NCBI GenBank assembly: GCA_012960505.1 | Contig: DUBC01000025.1 | Location: forward strand, 1-61,738 | Direction of reading: 5' to 3' | DNA length: 61,738 bases | From: Verrucomicrobiales bacterium | GTDB lineage: Bacteria > Verrucomicrobiota > Verrucomicrobiia > Verrucomicrobiales > DEV007 | Part shown: positions 1 through 8,144 of the stretch, one piece after another | How the letters are laid out: each line of letters starts with the position of its first letter | Position numbering within the stretch: position 1 is the stretch's first letter | Position numbers and translations under genes: made by a program | Notes under the pieces: model-generated | Told to the model about the DNA's origin: nothing | Database searches by the model: none | The model's input: only the letters and a program-made list of their open reading frames with translations

Positions 1-54
1 AATCTGCGGTGGATTTTGTAATTGGTCGGTTAGTTGTGGGGTGTTAGGGTTTAA
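1..54 (+). repeat. Promoter-like repeat module, copy 1 (5' truncated by window edge)
   Basis: The first ~50 bases match two later stretches (1210-1300 and 6964-7055). The shared core is GGTGGATTTTGTAATTGGTC followed by GGTT, then a GGGGTGTTAGGGTTT-like end. In the other two copies a TATAAT lies just upstream and a small lipoprotein ATG follows within a few bases. Here the TATAAT part would lie left of the window and the next likely start is at 135. I infer a duplicated promoter and leader module. Confidence 0.75.
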
Positions 55-134
55 GGGTCGGTTATTGGGTGTGTTTTGTGCGAGTGCGATCTGCGTATTT
101 GACCTTTCATCCCGTTAACTTTAATAGATTATTG

Positions 135-620
135 ATGTACATATATGAACATACGCAGCCTGGAACATTCATTCGGGTTATGATGGGTTCGTGGGTGGTC
201 GCCTTTGGTGTTCTAGCTTTATTGATGCTGGCGTTAGGTGAGGAAGAGGGTGCTTTAGTTCTTGGTGGTATTATGGTGATGCTTGGTATGATTTTTGGAA
301 TCATTTTTGTTCTATTTCATTCGTTGTCCGTTAGGGTATCGCCAAGTGACATTGCCCTTTCATTCGGCGTTGGACTGCTTCGGAAGAAATTTTCTATTGC
401 TGACATCTGCAGTGTGAAAGTAGTTCGGAATCGGTGGTACAATGGTTTTGGTATCAAAAAGATTCGTGGCGGGTGGCTTTATAATGTGTCGGGTTTAGAT
501 GCTATTGAAATTCAACTTGAGAATAAGCGCAAATATAGAATTGGGACTGATCAGCCCAAGGAATTGCTTTTGGCCGTTGAGTCAGCCCTTGCCCCTAATC
601 ACATCGTCCCTGAACCTTGA
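135..620 (+). CDS. Small two-helix membrane protein, unknown function
   Basis: I do not recognise this protein. From the ATG at 135 it is 161 residues. Two hydrophobic segments sit close together near the N-terminus (one around VVAFGVLALLMLAL, one around GGIMVMLGMIFGIIFVLF), separated by an acidic turn. A soluble C-terminal half of about 100 residues follows, rich in beta-prone sequence. That layout resembles bacterial PH-domain membrane proteins, but no diagnostic motif is visible. The open frame extends to a GTG at 69; I prefer 135 because it puts a short cytoplasmic tail before the first helix. It follows repeat module copy 1. Confidence 0.6.
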   Translation: MYIYEHTQPGTFIRVMMGSWVVAFGVLALLMLALGEEEGALVLGGIMVMLGMIFGIIFVLFHSLSVRVSPSDIALSFGVGLLRKKFSIADICSVKVVRNRWYNGFGIKKIRGGWLYNVSGLDAIEIQLENKRKYRIGTDQPKELLLAVESALAPNHIVPEP

Positions 621-666
621 TCCCCCCAACCACGCGACCCGCACCCGTGGGGAGTGAGTAGTCGCT

Positions 667-703
667 ATGAACCCCCGTACCCTGACCTATGATTCGTGGT
701 CAG
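667..703 (+). repeat. Lipoprotein-leader fragment repeat, copy A1
   Basis: ATGAACCCCCGTACCCTGAC followed by CTATGATTCGTGGT is nearly identical to 1168-1205. Its first bases match the start of the small lipoprotein gene at 5511 (ATGAACCCCGTACCC). Here the frame closes at once, so it is a non-coding remnant or a mobile spacer sequence. The rest of the 621-858 gap holds nothing else I can identify. Confidence 0.6.
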
Positions 704-858
704 TTGTTTGGAGATCCTGAAGAGGGTGCTTAATGTAAGATTTATGTAATTCTGTACTCTAAGCTTGTACACTCACTCATGAGTACAAATTAATGTAAAT
801 TTTTATCTTAATTTTGTAATCAACTGAGGAATACTAATGAACAAACTAGTATGGAATC

Positions 859-1086
859 ATGAGAATTAAATTATTAACAACTGCGGCATCAATTATCCTA
901 CTTTCTATATTTACAAGCTCTTGCGCTTTAGTTGGCGCCACAACAGGAGCCATCATTGGACATCAATCAGGCAAGGGACTTGAAGGGGCCGCCATCGGAG
1001 CGGTACTGGGCACTGTTACAGGAGCACTTTTAGAGGACGGGAAAGAAAAATCTCGTTATAAAGCAAAAAAATATGAGCGACGATAA
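859..1086 (+). CDS. Glycine-zipper lipoprotein
   Basis: A 75-residue protein with a type II signal peptide: basic start (MRIK), hydrophobic stretch, and a TSSC lipobox with the Cys near residue 22. The mature part has alternating Gly/Ala (GATTGAIIG, GKGLEGAAIGAVLGTVTGALL), the pattern of glycine-zipper 2TM outer-membrane lipoproteins. The C-terminus is basic (KEKSRYKAKKYERR). By family it would be a small envelope-anchored structural lipoprotein; its specific role is unknown. The preceding sequence is AT-rich, with no repeat module directly before the gene. Confidence 0.8.
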   Translation: MRIKLLTTAASIILLSIFTSSCALVGATTGAIIGHQSGKGLEGAAIGAVLGTVTGALLEDGKEKSRYKAKKYERR

Positions 1087-1167
1087 GGGGTTTTATAGTT
1101 GCTCCATATTTAGCTCAGGTGGCGGATGTGGTGGGGGTGAATAATTAGCGTTACTTTTACCCAACCC

Positions 1168-1205
1168 CTGAACCCCGTACCCTGACCCATGACTCATGGT
1201 TTTTG
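1168..1205 (+). repeat. Lipoprotein-leader fragment repeat, copy A2
   Basis: CTGAACCCCGTACCCTGACC followed by CATGACTCATGGT repeats the element at 667-703. It lies immediately before module copy 2, so element A and the promoter module may form one duplicated unit. Confidence 0.6.
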
Positions 1206-1209
1206 TGTT

Positions 1210-1300
1210 CATGGATCCTGAGGCGTGAGCCATTGGTTTCCGTTATAATCTTAGGTGGATTTTGTAATTGGTCGGTTAACGGTGAGGTGTTAGGGTTTTT
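1210..1300 (+). repeat. Promoter-like repeat module, copy 2
   Basis: About 90 bp closely matching 6964-7055, with its right half matching 1-54. It contains a perfect TATAAT at 1244-1249 and ends three bases before the ATG at 1304. I see no convincing -35 at the usual distance. The placement before two different small lipoprotein genes suggests a copied promoter and 5' leader. Confidence 0.75.
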
Positions 1301-1303
1301 GCG

Positions 1304-1495
1304 ATGAAGAAGCTTTTACCACTAATGCTGCCCCTTGTTCTGTTTGTTGGGTATGGCGGGAAGAAGGAATTAGTTACTAAAAATGCAGAACCTGTTACTG
1401 AAACAAATACTACAGAAGAGGCAATTGTTTCTAAATCCGAATCAGATGAAGTTAAATTGAAGTGTAACGCATATGATGCGGGTAAGGAATCATGA
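1304..1495 (+). CDS. Small lipoprotein-like protein with lost lipobox cysteine
   Basis: A 63-residue protein whose N-terminus (MKKLLPLMLPLVLFVGYGGK) looks like a lipoprotein signal, but the expected Cys is Tyr. Related leaders in this window read GGCG or VGCG. TGT to TAT is one substitution, so the gene may have lost lipidation. The rest is Thr/Glu/Ser/Lys-rich and low complexity, with one Cys near the C-terminus. It directly follows module copy 2, and its TGA overlaps the ATG of the cytochrome gene (ATGA), so the two may be translationally coupled. It may be a decaying member of the window's lipoprotein family. Confidence 0.5.
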   Translation: MKKLLPLMLPLVLFVGYGGKKELVTKNAEPVTETNTTEEAIVSKSESDEVKLKCNAYDAGKES

Positions 1496-3840
1496 AAAAA
1501 TTCGTTTTAGTGATGGTTTTTCTTTCATCCGCATCGTTGGCGCGAGGTGAGCAAGAGATCAGCTTTGCACATCAAATCCGACCCCTCTTGTCGAGGAATT
1601 GTCTCGCGTGTCACGGGCCGGACCAGAAAAAGCGCAAGGCCAAGTTGCGGCTCGACATACGTGATGAGGCAATTGCCGCGAGAGAAGGTGACCCTGCAAT
1701 TCTCCCCGGAAACAGCTTCAAGAGCGCTATGTATGCGCGCATTACTTCCAGCGATCCCGACGAGCGGATGCCACCCGTTGATTCGGGGCACAAGTTGAAC
1801 ACAGATGAGATTGATCTCCTGCGGCAATGGATTGACGGGGGAGCGCAGTATGAGGGGCACTGGGCCTTTACCAAGCCTGAGCGGACTGAGTCGCTGTTAG
1901 TTCGTGACAAGGCTTGGCCTCAGAACGGACTCGACACTTTCGTGCTCAGCCGGCTCGAGGCAGAGAACCTTCGCCCTGCTCAGGAAGCGGATCGCTACAC
2001 CCTGATCAGACGCTTGAGTTTCGACCTGACAGGCTTACCGCCGAGTGAGGAGCTTATCGCAAAATTTGTTAATGACAAGTCACCGGAGGCTTATGGAAAA
2101 CTGGTCGACGAGCTACTTGCCTCTCCCCATTACGGTGAGCGCTGGGCCCGCGTGTGGATGGATCTCGCGCGTTATGCAGACACGCAAGGTTACGAGAAAG
2201 ACCGGACACGGACCGTCTGGCCCTGGCGCGACTGGCTCATCAAGGCCTTTAACGATGACATGCCATACGACCAATTCACGATCGAGCAACTTGCCGGCGA
2301 TCTGCTGCCGAACGCGAATTCCCAGCAAATACTTGCCACTGTTTTCCACCGCAACACGATGACCAACACCGAGGGAGGCACAGACGATGAGGAGTTTCGT
2401 GTCGCAGCCGTGAAAGACCGGGTCGACACGACTGGAGTCATTTGGCTGGGACTTTCCCTGGGATGCGCCAAGTGCCACTCGCACAAATACGATCCGATTT
2501 CACAGATGGAATATTATCGCCTATTTGCCTTCTTTAATCAGAGCGCTGATGCCGATCGTTTTGGTGATGAGCCCGTGCAAGCGTTGCCCTCGCCGTTCCA
2601 CTACCGGCAGCACGCAGATATCCTCGAGAAAATTTCCATTGCACAGGAAAAACTTAAGTTGTCTGGCCCGGGTGCGGGGCACGAAGCGATCACGAAGGAG
2701 ATAGCCGGTTTGAAAAGTCAGCTAAATGAGAAAGTGCATAAGATGAAGCTGGCAGCGGTGCCGGTCATGCAGGAGCTGCCGGAGAAAAGCCACCGCCGCA
2801 CGCGTATCCTGAACAAGGGAGATTACCTCAATCCCGGTGATGAGGTCGAGGCTGGTGTTCCCGAATCTTTGCATCCCATGGACGGTAGCTTCGCGGTGAA
2901 CCGACTGGGGATGGCGCGCTGGCTCATGGACAGGGAAAACCCGCTGACAGCGCGCGTGATGGTGAACCGGATCTGGTCGCGGATGTTTGGAGCCGGACTA
3001 GTCGAGACCGAGGAGGATTTCGGAACCCAGGGTGCGTTGCCGAGTCATCCGCAGTTGCTGGACTGGCTGGCAATTGAGTTTGCGATTACGCATCGTTGGT
3101 CGATGAAGAAGCTTTGCAGGACAATCGTAATGTCGGCCACTTACCGGCAATCCTCACAATTGAGTACGGAGCTTCTCAAACGCGACCCTCTCAACCGCCT
3201 TCTGGCGCGCGGGGCACGTTTCCGGCTTGAGGCGGAAATGATCCGCGACCAGGCGCTAGCAGTCAGTGGACTCCTGAGCCGCAAAGTGTATGGCCCACCA
3301 GTAATGCCACCACAACCCGAGGGAATATGGAAGACGGTCTACAACAGCGGTAAGTGGGTTACCAGCAAGGGTGAGGACCGCTATCGTCGGGGACTGTATA
3401 CATTTGCCAAGCGAACATCGGCGTATCCTTCTTTCCTGCTCCTTGACGCCGGTAGCGGCGAGGTTTGTTTACCTCGGCGGATCCGAACCAATACCGCAAC
3501 TGCTGCCCTGGCTGCACTCAATGATCCAGTTCATGTTGAGGCGGCGCAGGCACTTGCTCGTCGCGTCCTTCTCGAGACGAATGGCGATGCCTATGTGCGA
3601 GCCGCCTTCGCCATGCGAATCGTTACGGGTCGGCCGCAGAAGCCGGCGGAAACAGAACACCTTGTGCAACTATTTAAAGCGCAGCTTGCGCACTACCTTG
3701 GGCATAAGGAGGAGGCAGTGGCGATGGCTACGGTGCCGCTGGGGGCCGTGCCTGAGAATATGGATACTGCGCAGCTGGCCGCGTGGACTGTTGTTGCTAG
3801 TGTGCTATTGAATCTTGATGAGATTCTTACGAAGGGATAA
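1492..3840 (+). CDS. PSCyt1/DUF1549/DUF1553 planctomycete-type cytochrome
   Basis: A 782-residue secreted protein with a signal peptide (MKKFVLVMVFLSSASLARG). A haem-type CxxCH (CLACH) at residues 37-41 lies in a PSCyt1-like region. A DUF1549-like (PSCyt2) region follows at about 145-350 and contains a second CxxCH (CAKCH) at about 325-329. A DUF1553-like (PSD1) region occupies about 465-735. This architecture is common in Planctomycetota and Verrucomicrobiota and is usually paired with a DUF1501 gene, as here four bases downstream. The exact role is not established; links to extracellular polysaccharide breakdown are commonly proposed. The gene is visibly GC-richer than most of the window. 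Confidence 0.93.
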   Translation: MKKFVLVMVFLSSASLARGEQEISFAHQIRPLLSRNCLACHGPDQKKRKAKLRLDIRDEAIAAREGDPAILPGNSFKSAMYARITSSDPDERMPPVDSGHKLNTDEIDLLRQWIDGGAQYEGHWAFTKPERTESLLVRDKAWPQNGLDTFVLSRLEAENLRPAQEADRYTLIRRLSFDLTGLPPSEELIAKFVNDKSPEAYGKLVDELLASPHYGERWARVWMDLARYADTQGYEKDRTRTVWPWRDWLIKAFNDDMPYDQFTIEQLAGDLLPNANSQQILATVFHRNTMTNTEGGTDDEEFRVAAVKDRVDTTGVIWLGLSLGCAKCHSHKYDPISQMEYYRLFAFFNQSADADRFGDEPVQALPSPFHYRQHADILEKISIAQEKLKLSGPGAGHEAITKEIAGLKSQLNEKVHKMKLAAVPVMQELPEKSHRRTRILNKGDYLNPGDEVEAGVPESLHPMDGSFAVNRLGMARWLMDRENPLTARVMVNRIWSRMFGAGLVETEEDFGTQGALPSHPQLLDWLAIEFAITHRWSMKKLCRTIVMSATYRQSSQLSTELLKRDPLNRLLARGARFRLEAEMIRDQALAVSGLLSRKVYGPPVMPPQPEGIWKTVYNSGKWVTSKGEDRYRRGLYTFAKRTSAYPSFLLLDAGSGEVCLPRRIRTNTATAALAALNDPVHVEAAQALARRVLLETNGDAYVRAAFAMRIVTGRPQKPAETEHLVQLFKAQLAHYLGHKEEAVAMATVPLGAVPENMDTAQLAAWTVVASVLLNLDEILTKG

Positions 3841-3844
3841 TTGA

Positions 3845-5377
3845 ATGAATAATGCTCAAAAACAATACCTGCAAGCAGTGACGCGGCGCCATTTCCTTGC
3901 CCGCTGTGGCACGGGCGTGGGCGGGATGGCACTGTCTACGATGCTGAGTGGGCAGCAGTTGCAGGCAGCAGGTGACCACGCATCCTTGAACCCGCTTGCA
4001 CCGCGCAGGCCTCACATTGCGCCCCGGGCGAAGAACATCATCTACCTGCACATGGCAGGATCCCCGACACAGCTTGAGCTTTTTGATTTCAAGCCTGCGC
4101 TCAAGAAGCATGACGGCAAGCCCTGCTCGAAGGAATACCTCGATGGCAAGCGCTTCGCGTTTATTCATCCCCAGGCTAACCCGGTGATGATGGGTCCGTT
4201 GTTTGACTTCAAGCAGCACGGTCAGGCGGGCACGTGGATCAGCGAGTTGCTGCCAAACATTGCCACGGTAACCGATGAGCTGTGCGTGATTCGCTCGATG
4301 TTCACCACACAGTTCAACCACTCGCCGGCACAGTTGCTGCTGCATACTGGTGATCCGCGCTTCGGCAGCCCGTCCATGGGTTCGTGGATCACTTATGGAC
4401 TGGGTTCCGAGAATGAGAACCTGCCCGGGTTCATGGTCCTGGCTTCCGGTGGTAGGACGCCCAGCGCCGGCAAGAGCATATGGGGCAGCGGCTACCTGCC
4501 GAGCGTCTACCAGGGGACACAGTGCCGCAACACGGGTGAGCCGATCCTCTACCTGTCCAATCCTAAAGGACTCGATAGCATTTCACGGAGGAGGCAGCTT
4601 GACGCGTTGCGTGATCTCAATGAGATCCAACATCGCGCCGTCGGTGACCCGGAAACCATCTCGCGCATCGCACAGTACGAACTTACTTTTCGTATGCAGA
4701 CCGAAGCTGCCGAAGTGATGGATATCTCGCGCGAATCGAAGGGAATCCTTGAGATGTATGGCGCCATGCCGGGTGTGAAATCGACTGCAGACACAAAATC
4801 TGTTGGAGATAAACCGCTGGCGGCGGCCGATGACCCTGGCTTTGCCAACAATTGCCTGCTAGCTCGTCGGCTAGTTGAGTCGGGAGTGCGTTTCGTGCAA
4901 CTTTACGACTGGGGTTGGGATCACCATGGATCCTCACAGCCCGAGGACATGAAGTCTCACCTGCCGGTTAAGGCGAGGCAGATTGACCGTCCCATAGCAG
5001 CTCTGATCCGCGACCTGAAGCAGCGCGGACTTCTTGATGAAACACTGATAGTCTGGGGCGGCGAATTCGGACGCACTCCGATGCGCGAGAATCGTGGCGG
5101 CAGGTATGGCAAGTTCGTCGGCCGCGACCATCACCCGTTTGCCTTTACCATGTGGATGGCCGGAGGAGGAATCCGTGGCGGGCAGAATTTTGGCACAACG
5201 GATGAGATTGGTTATTACCCTGCAGAGAACCCGGTCAGCGTGCGCGACCTTCAGGCCACGATCCTGCACTCGCTCGGGCTTGATCCCTACAGGTTGGGGG
5301 TTATGCGCAGCGGCCTTAATTCCCGCCTCATCGGGCCAACAAATGAAGGCAAAGTGCGCAGTGAAATACTGGCTTGA
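3845..5377 (+). CDS. DUF1501 family Tat-exported protein
   Basis: A 510-residue protein with a twin-arginine signal (TRRHFLARCG, Arg 14-15) and a hydrophobic Gly/Ala stretch. DUF1501 belongs to the alkaline phosphatase/sulfatase-like superfamily, and the body carries its recognisable blocks: IYLHMAGSPTQLELFDFKP near the N-terminus, WGGEFGRTPM, RDHHPFAFTMWMAGGG and a C-terminal LHSLGLDP. It lies four bases after the PSCyt gene and surely forms an operon with it. It shares that gene's higher GC. A decayed C-terminal fragment of another DUF1501 gene lies at 34722-35024. Confidence 0.93.
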   Translation: MNNAQKQYLQAVTRRHFLARCGTGVGGMALSTMLSGQQLQAAGDHASLNPLAPRRPHIAPRAKNIIYLHMAGSPTQLELFDFKPALKKHDGKPCSKEYLDGKRFAFIHPQANPVMMGPLFDFKQHGQAGTWISELLPNIATVTDELCVIRSMFTTQFNHSPAQLLLHTGDPRFGSPSMGSWITYGLGSENENLPGFMVLASGGRTPSAGKSIWGSGYLPSVYQGTQCRNTGEPILYLSNPKGLDSISRRRQLDALRDLNEIQHRAVGDPETISRIAQYELTFRMQTEAAEVMDISRESKGILEMYGAMPGVKSTADTKSVGDKPLAAADDPGFANNCLLARRLVESGVRFVQLYDWGWDHHGSSQPEDMKSHLPVKARQIDRPIAALIRDLKQRGLLDETLIVWGGEFGRTPMRENRGGRYGKFVGRDHHPFAFTMWMAGGGIRGGQNFGTTDEIGYYPAENPVSVRDLQATILHSLGLDPYRLGVMRSGLNSRLIGPTNEGKVRSEILA

Positions 5378-5510
5378 GGTTACAAATTCACAAGCCTTAT
5401 CAGTAATCACCTTCCCATAACACTCGCACCCTGATTCTTGGTTGATTGTTGCTTTTGTTAGTCTGATTAGTCATTGTTTTGGAATGAGAGAAGCTTTAAA
5501 AGAATAACCC

Positions 5511-5618
5511 ATGAACCCCGTACCCTTATTCCTGCTCGCTATATCACTGCCCCTGCTTCTTGGGGGGTGTGGGGACAAGAATGGTTTGACCTCTTTAATT
5601 CGTCTGATAAAACAGTAA
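5511..5618 (+). CDS. Tiny lipoprotein (35 aa), possibly a truncated leader
   Basis: A 35-residue frame with a clean lipoprotein signal: MNPVPLFLLAISLPLLLGGC, so the lipobox is LGGC with Cys at 20, followed by a short tail ending LIRLIKQ. The TAA lies seven bases before the ATG at 5626. Pieces of this same leader recur at 7577 and 9330. It may encode a small lysis-type or regulatory lipopeptide, but it could equally be the remaining start of a longer lipoprotein gene. Confidence 0.4.
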   Translation: MNPVPLFLLAISLPLLLGGCGDKNGLTSLIRLIKQ

Positions 5619-5625
5619 AAACCTT

Positions 5626-6699
5626 ATGAGATCAAAATATCTGTTTCAACTAACCTTGGCCGTATCTCTATCTTCCACCGTTCTGGCAGTGGATCCTCCG
5701 AAAGTGCAAATCAAACCCGCACCCCGGCTTGCAATACAACCGGTTCCGCGCCCAGTGCCCGGTGCGCGACCTTTGCCAGGACGTTTTCCTGGTCAACCTG
5801 CCAAGCCTCAACCGGTTCAGTGGGGGGAGAAACAGATAGTTGTAATCGCGACCATTATCGACATCAAACAGGGTCCTACAGCTAAGTCTTTTCCTCCCAT
5901 ATACAACCATACCTTAACAATGAAGATTGAAGGTGTCTTACGGGGAGATCACAAGGCTGGTAGTGATCTCACGGCAAATCATTCAGCACGCCAGCAGCAA
6001 AAACCGGTTTATCCAAAAGGTAAAGTTATTGTTGCTCTATCTAATGTGCGGGGAGGCCTTCGTGTTGAAGCCTTCGAAGAGGCTAACGAAAAGAAGCTGG
6101 ATTCGATTCGGCTCGCCTGTGAGTTGCCGCTCGGCTGGAAAAGTATGAACGGAAAACTGATTTCTCCTTGGGCGGCACAAAAGGAGCGGGCCTGGCCTAA
6201 GGCGCAAAAAATTGATGCCAAGCATTTCTGTAGTGCGACAGGGCGGCCGGCTTTGCTAGTGGGTGGTGGTCTATCATACACCGTGGAAAAAGTACCGCCT
6301 TCAAAGGACATCAAATGGACCAATCCTGATGGGGATGGGGAATATAAAATTATTGTAACCAATTCAACAGCCAAGCCCATTGGAATTGACGCCTTGCGGC
6401 AACAAGGTAAGCGCATTCTTTGGAAGGAAAGCCTCGTGATTTTGTGCCAGGGTAAATCCTATGCCATTCCTGGGTCAGTGGGTCTTTTGCGTCCGACACA
6501 GCCGGTACTACTCAAACCCGGCCAAAGCGTTAGTACTGTGGTTAATGCACTTAGCTTAGAGGGTCCAAGTTGGCCGAAAGGCGGTTACCGCATTGAATTT
6601 CAGTTTTGTCTGGGTGAGCGCAGTAGTAAACAAAGCTTTTACTACATGTCCCGCCATCATGATGTAATTCGATCGGGACTTAAAAAGCAGGTGAATTAA
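5626..6699 (+). CDS. Secreted protein of unknown function, proline-rich N-terminus
   Basis: I do not recognise this 357-residue protein. It has a signal peptide (MRSKYLFQLTLAVSLSSTVLA) and a Pro/Arg-rich linker to about residue 65. A first beta-rich region (WGEKQIVVIATIIDIKQG...) is followed by a second from about 220 that reads like an immunoglobulin-like fold (GEYKIIVTNSTAKPIGIDAL; PVLLKPGQSVSTVVNALSLEG; GGYRIEFQFCLGE). It is likely periplasmic or cell-surface. It starts seven bases after the tiny lipoprotein frame and may be co-transcribed with it. Confidence 0.65.
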   Translation: MRSKYLFQLTLAVSLSSTVLAVDPPKVQIKPAPRLAIQPVPRPVPGARPLPGRFPGQPAKPQPVQWGEKQIVVIATIIDIKQGPTAKSFPPIYNHTLTMKIEGVLRGDHKAGSDLTANHSARQQQKPVYPKGKVIVALSNVRGGLRVEAFEEANEKKLDSIRLACELPLGWKSMNGKLISPWAAQKERAWPKAQKIDAKHFCSATGRPALLVGGGLSYTVEKVPPSKDIKWTNPDGDGEYKIIVTNSTAKPIGIDALRQQGKRILWKESLVILCQGKSYAIPGSVGLLRPTQPVLLKPGQSVSTVVNALSLEGPSWPKGGYRIEFQFCLGERSSKQSFYYMSRHHDVIRSGLKKQVN

Positions 6700-7060
6700 C
6701 TCGCTACTCTTCGGACGATTTATAGATCGAGTCGATTGTATTCAGTGCCGTTATGGTCCTCTCTGGGGTGTTACGACAATCATCACCTCGCGGATACCTC
6801 GAATCCAGTCGCGCAATAGAGACACCATGGCTTTGCCACCGTATCCTGTGGTATCGTCGGGTGGGAGTTCGAAGCTCTGCTTCATGGCCATGAACTGCGG
6901 TTGGGGTCGATGGATTCTGAAGAGGCTGCAGGCATCTTGATTCACCAACCCATAACTCACTAGTTCATGGATCGTGAGGGGTGAGCTATTGGTTTCCGTT
7001 ATAATCTTCGGTGGATTTTGTAATTGGTCGGTTCGTGGTGGGGTGTTAGGGTTTTAAACT
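6700..7060 (+). other. Intergenic region with unassigned fragment and repeat module copy 3
   Basis: The right part is repeat module copy 3. On the minus strand 6960-6751 is open for 69 codons with a plausible protein-like composition (FELPPDDTTGYGG, SLLRDWIRGIRE). It lacks a convincing start, and I cannot assign it to a family. It may be the remnant of a longer gene. Nothing else is evident. Confidence 0.35.
6964..7055 (+). repeat. Promoter-like repeat module, copy 3
   Basis: This ~90 bp block matches 1210-1300 with few differences, including a perfect TATAAT at 7000-7005 and the GGTGGATTTTGTAATTGGTC core. It ends a few bases before the ATG at 7061 of a lipoprotein, in the same relation as copy 2 to the gene at 1304. 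The conserved spacing argues for a shared promoter/5'-UTR cassette. Confidence 0.75.
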
Positions 7061-7573
7061 ATGAAGAACTTCCTACTGAGCGCTATCACCATTCTCGTAG
7101 TGGGGTGTGGTGTAGAAAAAGAAATTAGGTCTTTCCGATCGCTAGAAGATCCTTTATCAAAGGTTTTAACACCCTCAGACAAACCTACTACTGAGACTAA
7201 GTCTAAATTAGATGGCGTTAATCGTGATAAAATAGAATATCGGTTAGACGATCTTTATTATCTGAAAAGTTCAGACGCTCCTTATACAGGTAAGGTTTTC
7301 GAAGAGTGGTCGGGACAGCAGAGGGTAGAAACAAACTACATTGACGGCAAGTTGGATGGGCTATCGGAGTCTTGGCATGAAAATGGGAAGAAGGCGAGTG
7401 AAGCAAACTACAAGGACGGTAAGCAGAATGGGCTATCGGTTGGATTCCATGAAAATGGACAGAAGTGGAGGGAAGTAAACTGGGAGAATGGTGAACTTGT
7501 CGAAGGTTCTGAGAAATTCTGGAACACCAAAGGCGACCCTGTTGATTCGATGAAAGAATCTTTTAAAAAATAA
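7061..7573 (+). CDS. MORN-repeat lipoprotein (YwqK-like)
   Basis: A 170-residue lipoprotein with signal MKNFLLSAITILVVGC and a VGC lipobox. After a Ser/Thr/Lys-rich spacer, the C-terminal half carries repeats of the MORN_2 type: YTGKVFEEWSGQQ, NYIDGKLDGLSESWHENGKK, NYKDGKQNGLSVGFHENGQK and NWENGELVEG. Such repeats occur in proteins often annotated as toxin-antitoxin YwqK-family antitoxins, although that role is poorly supported. No toxin partner is visible beside it. It is driven, by inference, from repeat module copy 3. Confidence 0.8.
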   Translation: MKNFLLSAITILVVGCGVEKEIRSFRSLEDPLSKVLTPSDKPTTETKSKLDGVNRDKIEYRLDDLYYLKSSDAPYTGKVFEEWSGQQRVETNYIDGKLDGLSESWHENGKKASEANYKDGKQNGLSVGFHENGQKWREVNWENGELVEGSEKFWNTKGDPVDSMKESFKK

Positions 7574-7576
7574 CCC

Positions 7577-7622
7577 ATGAACCCCTTCGCCTGTTAGTGT
7601 CACTGCCCCTGCTTCTTGGAGG
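7577..7622 (+). pseudogene. Lipoprotein leader remnant
   Basis: ATGAACCCC at 7577 is closed after six codons by TAG, but GTCACTGCCCCTGCTTCTTGG then repeats the leader core of the gene at 5511. ATAACCCATGAACCCC is identical upstream of both. This is a broken copy of the same lipoprotein leader. Confidence 0.55.
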
Positions 7623-7712
7623 TAATGCTTACCCAAAATTACGAGGGAGCATAAATGGTAGTTTTGAATCGAAGGAAATTAAACTTCAAGCCCGCTCCAA
7701 TTCAAAGACCGA

Positions 7713-8144
7713 TTAATCGGTCGCTGTGGGCTTCAATGCTTTTTTAAGAAGGATAATGATTTTCTCCATCGTTCCCGGGTTTTCCATGCGGGCGATTTCC
7801 TGGCCGTCGGACTTGAGCACCAGTGCATAGGTCTGGTTGCGCTTCACCTTGAGTCTTGTCACAAACGCGGCCCGTCCATTTTTCGTGTCCAAGTAAGCGA
7901 TAATGAACTTATTGGCCAGTTTTGCGAACTCCCGGTCCGCGTTCGGGTTCTCCTCGAGGACCCGGCAATGCATGCCTCAGAACGAGTCGTATAAGTAGAT
8001 GAAGATCGGTTTTCCTTGATCCTTGGCAGTCGCCAACGCCTTCGGTAAATCCGTGACGGGCTTAGCGGTCGCGGCCTCACTGGTGAACAGCACTAGTCCA
8101 CAAATAACCAACATTTGAATTTGAGTCATGTTGAATTTCATCAT
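7713..8144 (-). pseudogene. Secreted thioredoxin-like protein interrupted by one in-frame TGA
   Basis: Read from ATG ATG AAA at 8144 on the minus strand, one frame gives a signal peptide (MKFNMTQIQMLVICGLVLF), then KALATAKDQGKPIFIYLYDSF, a TGA at 7979-7977, then GMHCRVLEENPNADREFAKL and on to a normal end. Both halves are in the same frame and read as a single thioredoxin-fold (Thioredoxin_7/DUF255-like) protein of about 142 residues. TGA falls where the Trp before the active-site motif is expected, so TGG to TGA is the simplest explanation. The active site would read WGMHC, with Gly replacing the first Cys. The fragment from 7973 alone would not be a functional protein. Confidence 0.7.

Noticed and set aside
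2045..2484. Several long frames within the PSCyt gene on both strands
   Set aside because: They are by-products of its GC-rich codon usage; only the 1492 frame carries CxxCH and DUF1549/1553 features.
7977..7979. TGA as selenocysteine in the thioredoxin-like gene
   Set aside because: The Cys partner is not at CxxC spacing, the position aligns with the conserved Trp, and no SECIS-like element was evident right after the codon.
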